Notes under the pieces: generated by a model | The model's input: the letters and a program-made list of their open reading frames with translations, nothing else | What the model was told of the DNA's origin: nothing | The model's database searches: none | Position numbers and translations under genes: made by a program | Shown here: piece by piece, positions 57,415 through 64,000 of the stretch | Layout: the number at the start of each line of letters is the position of its first letter | How positions within the stretch are numbered: position 1 is the stretch's first letter | NCBI RefSeq assembly: GCF_000350225.1 | Contig: NW_005178916.1 | Span: forward strand, 1 to 64,000 | DNA: 64,000 nucleotides | Source of the DNA: Chondrus crispus | Taxonomy: Eukaryota; Rhodophyta; Florideophyceae; Gigartinales; Gigartinaceae | Direction of reading: 5' to 3'

Positions 57415-58338
57415 AACGTATGACGGTGGAAGGAATTCAGTTGCCGGTCGCCGCAGTGCGCTGCGTAGAGTTCTGCAGTGATGTCACTTTTCCCAGCCGC
57501 GTACGTACACGGACGATCTGTGGGAGAACGGGAACGATGAGGTTAGTAGTAGCCGCGCTCGTCGCACGCAGCAGCGGGGGAAAGGAGTCGCGAGAGCGAG
57601 GCGGATGGGGATACTTCGGGTGTCGAGTTTCGAGACTTTTCGCCGGCGCTGTCGGAGGGTAGCAAGTTACCCCCGAGGGTCGGTCGGGATACCGCCCTCG
57701 GATTTTAATATATCCCGATTTCCCGCCGGCGCGTCGAACGGATAATTTCCCTTTTTCCGAGATTTTGGGCTAACCAAATAAACTGCAATTTCTATCTTCC
57801 CAGACACCCCCTGCTGGCCCTAAATTTGGGGCACGCGGCGCCGGCCGACCGGCCGTCGACACCAACCCTATATGGATCTGACGCCGCGCCGCCGCTGCGC
57901 CGTACTCGATCCCTTGTCCTGACAACGCAACCTTCTGGATTTGCGTAGGGTAAGGGCGCTTGCTTGTTGAGTTATTCTCCCCTTCTCTCACCGCGCCCTT
58001 TCGGACCCCCAAATCCACCGCGGACCAACAGCTTCCAGTAGTCACCACCTGCGCACGCCCACCGCCAGCCCTCGCTATACACTGGCTCAGTTCAGCGTCC
58101 GCTCAATCTCGCGCACCGCATCGCTGCTCCGCCGCTCGACGTCGCGCACCGTTTCACCACTTCGCTGGTTGTCCTCGCGCATCGCATCACCGCTCCGCTT
58201 CTCACACCACATCGCCGCTCCGCTTTTCCGCCATCACTCCAGCGCGCCGTTGCTTTCCCACCTCCGAGCTTCCACCAACGACAGGCCGTTTCCTCCGCGA
58301 GTCAGCGCGCGACCTCCTCGAAACTAAAGAGTGCCGGC
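57415..58338. other. Non-genic stretch, possible Copia LTR
   Basis: No gene is supported. The part from about 57790 to 58330 is where the 3' LTR of the minus-strand Copia remnant should be, and it has leader-like, GC-rich sequence, but no second copy exists in the window to prove it. Confidence 0.3.
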
Positions 58339-59436
58339 ATGCAAGGGATCGGGGGTCGTGCGCTTCCTTGCGTGATGGCAGGTCTGTGGCTCGTTGAGGG
58401 TAAGGGGAGGCTTGCGGTCGAGATGATGGCGTGGCTCGGAGGAAAGTGGAGGTCTAGCGAAGTCCTCTTCGTGGCCCGGGTCCTCGAATTCACCTTCAGT
58501 CGGGAGAGGATTGCTCAGAGGCTGAGCATCGGGACGGAAACATCGAATGTTCTTCTACGTTGGCTGTCGGATAGGAGAGGGAGGATGTTTGAGGTTGCCT
58601 TGTTGGAGAGATGGGGCTTGCTTAACGCAATGGGCGTGTCGGAGCACGAGCAGCGCCGCTGGGAGGTTCGAAGGGTGGTGATGGCTTCCGGAAGGACTCA
58701 TGGCTTCCGCCCGGGTCAGTACTACGCTTCACATCGGAGCGTAGGCGGGCGCAAGACCTTTTGGAAAGTGGACTTCCATACCGTCCAGGCCAGCGTGTTG
58801 TCCGTATTCGATTCGGCAGGAAGCCCAGTTACCAGCGACATGGAAGTGACTTGTCCGGGTGGGCAGGGGAACTCCGAAGTTGGGCTTGTCTTTGGTACTC
58901 GGAAGACAGCACAAGCCTTGGAATGGCTAGACGAGCACTGTACCAGTCATCAAGACGATTTCGTTGTTATTGGGGGTCTCGGGCATCGCGAAGCCACCGG
59001 ACTCACTAGGCCTTATCGTACGCACCAGGCACTCTTCTGCCGCGCAACACACAGCGAGTGCGTGCGTGCTTCCTTCGCTAACGCGCTACACTCCGTTGTA
59101 GGAGAAGATCCGGCACTTGGAATGCTCCGCAAAGGACCCATCAAAGCTCGAAGCCTTGCAGAGTTACAGACCTGGAATGAAAAGCATCTCGGGAGGTATC
59201 GCCTCAAGAAATGCAGCGTCCCTGTGCTGGAAAGTCTTGTGGAGTAGATGGTCAACAAGGTGGACGGCACTTTCTTAATAAGAATCGCCGCTCTGGACGA
59301 CCTAGGTGAACGTTTAGACCACGTGGTGGTTCTTGACGCCCAAAAAGGCCACGTTCTAGATCCGGTTGAGCGCTTTGCGCTTGATAATCGCCCGGAGTGC
59401 CGGGTGCGTGCCTTGGAATTGGTTGCGATGGCTTGA
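58339..59436 (+). other. Antisense reading frame of the Copia remnant
   Basis: A plus-strand protein-like region starting at ATG 58339 converges with the RNase H remnant on the other strand. Its later part holds a Cys motif (SECVRASFANALHSVVG) and, about 87 residues on, LDHVVVLDAQKGHVLDP. These correspond to the Cys and His/Asp motifs of the antisense frame at 26834-27878, with matching spacing. The first 200 residues (for example SVGGRKTFWKVDFHTVQA) have no obvious match there. It is broken at about one point. A papain-fold peptidase is the inferred fold. Confidence 0.65.
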
Positions 59437-60098
59437 AATTGCTGAAGTTTGGAAGCTTGAATTGCAGCCAGTCGGGAAGGGGAAGAAGAATCGCAGGAAG
59501 TCTGGAAAACAGCGCAGCGAACGCAGGAAGACAAAGAAGAATCACATGAACAATGATTCGGCTGGTAGAAGGACTAAGAGGATGAGGGTAGTGGAAGACG
59601 ATAGCGATTAAACGAGTTCGAAAGTTACATTGGCGTACTCGATGCTCTTTTGATCCGCCTTGAGCCTTGAAGAACCTCGTCTTCTAGAAGACCTTTCTGC
59701 ATGATTCCATTGAGGATCATGAACATTTCTACGTTCCTCTTGGTTAATGCATGGGCAGGGTTTTGCGTACTGCATACCCATTGCATTACTGAAATTTCCC
59801 CATTTTCGAAGGAATCCCTCATCCTTGATACCGTCGGCCTCAAGCGGTAGTCTGCACCTTCCTGAACGGTGGTCACGGAGGAGTACAACCCGTGTGAGTC
59901 CAACGTCAGCACGAAGAAAAGCTTGACTGGGGCTTTCTGAAGAGTTTGCAGGCTCTCAGCCATTAGCAAGACTCTGTCTGATGATGTTGCTGTAGTGCAG
60001 TACCCGTCTCGGGTAGGGGGGAGGAAGGAAGTGAAGAAGGAAAAAAATTGGATACTGTAGTCCGGGTTTGGGGGACACACGTGTGTGACGAAGCGCAC
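58339..60098 (-). mobile_element. Ty1/Copia remnant, 3' part only, broken
   Basis: The minus strand at 60098-59625 encodes the end of Copia RNase H (DSHGLYSSVTTVQEGADYRL, QNPAHALTKRNVEMF). Everything upstream (RT, integrase, gag) is missing because the second Gypsy element begins near 60100. Downstream of RNase H in the element's own direction, the opposite strand carries the frame at 58339-59436. It is an incomplete fossil. Confidence 0.8.
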
Positions 60099-60976
60099 GA
60101 TTATTTTAATTATTTAATTTATTTACTAATTAGATCTAGAATCTAGAGCCGGGAGCTACTGTACTCGCCCCGGCGGGGCTCTATATAACTTAGCCCTTTG
60201 ACCGAACAAGTCAATAAACCAACCCGAGTTGCCGGAGTTGAATGTCGCCTTGGTCGAAGTCCGTCTCTACCAAGACGCTCCCTTTCACCTAAGCCTACGG
60301 CATCCTCTATCGCTCGGGGTTCCCTTTTCTCTTTCTTTTATTTCCCTATCCTTTTCTATCTCCAATTCTACCTATTTTTCCCTTATCTTGTGTTGGTGCC
60401 ATCGGCCTCGGTTGCGACCGAACCGGTGTAGGTGTTTCGAGCCATCGGGCGGCACAGTTGACGTAGCGCTGCTACTTTCATTTCATCCCGTCGGGCTGCG
60501 TTGCGACGCCCTCGTCGAAGGCCTTGTCGCGTTACAAGGTGTCGAAGAAACTCAACGAGCATTGGCCTTACAACCCAGTGGAATCGGATTATCTACGTAC
60601 GCGCCCCACTCCACACTCGTCGAGCAATTCTCTTCGCAAGTCTCTACCACACCGATCCCGGGCCGGGCTATTTCTCTGTGCCCCCCCCCCCATCAGGGAT
60701 CTGAGCTACTACGAGTCGCAAGCTCGTTTAAACGGAGAAGGGAGAGTCGGACACTCCGTAGCGCTGTGCCATCGGCAGTTCTTCTTTTTGTTGCTGTTGT
60801 TGTTTTTGCTGGACCATCGGACCGCGGTCTCTGCCCGACAGGCGCATTGCACTACAAAAGTGGTCTCCCGACCTAGAAATTGTTTTATCTACGACAAGGA
60901 AGTGGTCTGGGTAACGGACTCTTTTTTTTCTTTTTGTTTGTAACTTTTTTGCTGCGTAGGTCCGCTCGTACGAGCG
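60099..60976 (+). other. 5' LTR and leader of the second Gypsy element
   Basis: The segment starts near an AATTAGATCTAGA sequence similar to the ends of the blocks at 17340 and 15980. A TATA box (CTATATAA) lies near 60180. The LTR end and primer site could not be set because the 3' LTR lies beyond the window. Confidence 0.5.
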
Positions 60977-63900
60977 ATGTCAACAAGCGCACCCGGGGAC
61001 GTCGGTCCCGGGGCGAGTAGAAGCGGATCGGCACGAGCGTCGAGGATCCCGAGGGGTCCTCGCACCCGGAGCCAGGCCAATACGGCCACGGACCCTGGAG
61101 ATCAAGAATCCCCTACGGGGATAGCCGCCGACAAGACTGACCTCGACGAGAACTTGGAGAAGATGAGCAGCGAAATTCGCGAAGAAGCGAAGAAAAATCT
61201 CGAGGCTGAATTAGCCCTCGTCCGGAAGCAACTGGAGTTGCAAGCATCCGAGTTCCACGCCGTTTTAGGAGAGCTATCGGCTCGAGTGGATCTCGTCGAG
61301 AAGGAGCGAGGAGATGCGACCGACGGTCTGGAGCCGGAGGTCCTAGCCTCGTTGAAAATTTCGGTCAAGGACGCGAGGCGCGACGCGAATCAAGCCTTGG
61401 AGTCCTTAGGAAAATTTAGAACAAGCATCGATGACCGATTCGATCGCACCGCGCAACGTCTCAAGGACCTGGAGCAGGCCGCGGATCAAGCTCCGCAAGG
61501 ATCGGACGACGAGCCGCTCCCTTCGGGTAGAGAGGGCGACCGACGGTCGAAGAAGGACAAGCCCGCTCGGCAGCGGAGTTCCAAGTCGAAGCCCTCGAAG
61601 AAGGACAAGCGACGTGCAAGCAAGGGTCACTGTAGTGACGATCCGGAGAACCGCGACTCACAGTCGGAGTGGCTGGGTCCCTCCGAAGATGGTAACGGCG
61701 GTTCGTCGAACCATTCGGGCGATTCCGAACGCCGTTCAGAAGACGGAAACGGAATTTCGTCAAGCAAGAAAAATTCCTCCAGACGAGGCGGAGTCACTTC
61801 GTCCGCCTCGCGGAGAGACAAGAACGCGGAGCCCGAAGATGTCGCAACGCGGCGCGGGCCGCGATGGGAGGAGTTGGAGGAGCTGAATCCGACCAACTAC
61901 CTCTTCAAGAAGTTACTTTCGTACCGAACGTACCGCTTGCGGAACCCGCAGACATATTTGTCAAGTTCCCGGCGGACCGCCGTGCGAAAAATCAGGAGAG
62001 ATATTCCGCCTAAAGTGAAGAAGGACAACACGTTCACAGGTGAAGACGGGGTCCTCGTGTTGGATTTTTTGGCAAAATTAGTTCAGGAGTTTGATACTCA
62101 AGAAATGAACGAGGGGCAAGCGATCCGCCTGTTGCCTGAATTTTTAAGCGGCATCGCCTTGAGACAGTACACTTCGGTGTCTCAGACGGCCGGGGCCCAT
62201 CACGGAAAGATATCCGTTTGGCCGCAGGCCGTACAGTGGTTGGTGAGGAGTTTCGCAACCGACGAGGCGATCCTTCAAGCCGTGCTCGCATTGCGAGAAG
62301 TTCAGCAAAGACCGTCTGAAGACGAGATGGAATTTTATATCCGTCTGACGGACGCAAGCAATCGATGTGGAAACGTATATTCGATGGAAGAACAAATGAC
62401 GATGTTTATTGAAGGACTCGATTCGAGTATCAAGCCGATGGTATCTCAATACCGACAAGACAATCGGGACGTTTCGTTTTTGAGACTAGTTAATTACGCG
62501 AAGGCGCATGGCTCGGCGAGCCGCGCTAAGGACAAGAGGACCAAGAAGGTCACGATTCAGACGCCGTCGACAATTAGGGCGGGTAAGAAGCCGAGGGCTT
62601 CTTATCCCGGTCGCAAAAGTCACGCCGCAGTCCATTTAGCCGAGTCTATGTCCGCGTCAGATGAGCGCGGTGCGCATGGAAGTAGCAAAAATCACTACGA
62701 AGGAGCGTTAGTAGCGGAAGGCGAGTTCATTGAGCCATCGGAGGGCTACGGACACGAGGACTACGGGGACAGCGGATCGTCAACTTTACCGATGCCTGCA
62801 TACACGACGGAGTCGTTTTCAGAGCCCACGGATCCCGTGATGATGTTTCGAGGGCGCGGCCACACGCCGGCGCCGCGCATTCCGATGGAAGACAAGGGTA
62901 CGACGTTTCGAAGGCCAGGCTGGATGGGAAGGCCGCAACGTCAAGGAAGGCCGCCGGCCTGTGGAGGACCTAGGACGCCTTATCCCGTCAAGACGCACGG
63001 TCTGGTGTGCTATCATTGCTATGAAAAGGGGCACGCCGCGCCAACATGCATTCTTTCCCTCCGGGAAATGCACCGAGTTTTGGAAAATTATGAGGCGTTG
63101 TCTCCGATGGAGAGGTTAGGGATACCATCGACGAGTTACCTGAAGGTCAAGAATTGGTTCGATTCGCAGACGGCGAGCACGCCGAGTGCTTCAACGCCGA
63201 GGTCGAACCACCTCTTCAGAGGGCCTACCGCGGGGCCCGCGCCGTCGGATGTGAGAAGGATCCCGCAGCGGCAGGAAAACTAGAGAGGGGAATCTCGCAT
63301 GAGTCGCGAGAGGCACAGGGTCGACGTACTGTGCCCGGGGCTCAGCCCCGTTCCCCGTCTCTAAAGGAAAAATCAGGCCTCGAGGAGGAGGTTGTTGGAT
63401 TGGTGGATAAGCCCAAAGGGCCAGCTCAAGTCAAGAAAATTTTGAGCCGAGCCCGAGATCATCCGCTGGAAGAAGTTCGAAGATCCTGGTACAGGGTTAA
63501 GCGAAGGGAGTGTCCCGAGAAGATTTTGGTTCTTGCGCGAAAAAACTACAAAGTTTACGCGGACATCGGACCCACAATTGGATTGATGAGCCGGGTATTG
63601 TCTGTTTTAGACACCGGCGCGGGACCAAACCTTGTGCGAAAATCGGAACTCCCAGCTGGAATGGAATCTGTAGTGTCCTACGGACCGACCCAAGACATCG
63701 GCAACGCGAACAATAGGCCACTTCGGACTCTCGGCACAATTAGAATGCCTGTGAGGCTTGGAAAATTTGTGGCCGCAGCCGAGTTTATTGTATGCGAAAA
63801 ACTAGCCGTCCCGCTAATTCTAGGCGCGGACTACTGTGACCGGTTTGTGGAAGCAATTTATCCAAGGAAGAAAACGGTTGAGTTGGTGGATTTCTCGGAG

Positions 63901-64000
63901 GTCCCGATAGTTAGGCGGTTCTCGACGAGAAGAGGGAAGAAGAATCTCGTCCCGGGAGAGGACGAGAATGATGGAAAGGGGGAGCGAATTTCCCCTAAGG
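60977..64000 (+). mobile_element. Ty3/Gypsy element, 5' part, window edge
   Basis: Gag occupies 60977-63283 (768 residues) without interruption: a coiled-coil segment (about 70-180), a Ser/Lys/Arg-rich low-complexity region, a capsid-type helical region (DFLAKLVQEFDTQEMNEGQ, LVNYAKAHG) and a zinc knuckle C-x2-C-x4-H-x4-C (CYHCYEKGHAAPTC). Pol follows in the -1 register, a common Gypsy arrangement, with the protease motif SVLDTGAGPNLV and VPLILGADYCDRFVEAI, and is open to the edge. The visible part looks whole, so this is the youngest retroelement here. It lies inside the Copia remnant. Confidence 0.88.

Noticed and set aside
1-64000. tRNA, rRNA or CRISPR features
   Set aside because: I saw no cloverleaf-like or rRNA-like sequence and no regular repeat-spacer array, though a tRNA with an intron could be missed by eye.

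Overview
The window looks like nuclear DNA of a multicellular red alga; a Chondrus-like florideophyte is my best guess, inferred and not proven. The reasons are: a y-type thioredoxin whose presequence begins MAF, the phenylalanine-led plastid transit style of red algae; few and short introns; a UBA5 gene, so the UFM1 pathway is present; and a mosaic of host genes and many decayed transposable elements. A run of 364 N marks an assembly gap at 48630-48993.

Layout. 1-8.5 kb: a divergent pair of unrecognised genes (74-1485 minus, 1958-4204 plus), then about 4 kb of decayed sequence and a short GC-rich reading frame that seems cut off. 8.7-17.3 kb: a broken chromodomain Ty3/Gypsy element on the minus strand with an unusual doubled leader, lying inside a Copia gag fragment (17.3-18.3 kb). 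19.3-21.1 kb: a piggyBac transposase in one frame interrupted only by three stop codons. 21.3-28.4 kb: a Ty1/Copia element with both LTRs and a perfect 5-bp target duplication, carrying an extra antisense reading frame after RNase H. 30-38.7 kb: three host genes (30093 plus, 34319 minus, 37313 minus) that each join GATA-like CxxC zinc fingers to a C-terminal PB1 domain. 41.1-42.0 kb: a non-autonomous hAT element with perfect ends. 43.3-48.6 kb: the host gene island, with a secreted M15 peptidase, plastid thioredoxin y, UBA5 and a multi-pass membrane protein. 49-55.7 kb: repeat debris around a small SPEC3/Stum-like membrane protein. 55.7-57.4 kb: a PIF/Harbinger transposase copy. 58.3-60.1 kb: a second Copia remnant with the same antisense-frame layout. 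60.1-64 kb: the 5' part of a second Gypsy element running off the window.

The two observations most worth following are the clustered zinc finger-PB1 genes, a putative transcription-factor architecture with self-assembly potential, and the antisense reading frame with papain-like Cys and His motifs that recurs at the same place in two separate Copia elements. All domain calls are from reading the sequence; no database search was run.
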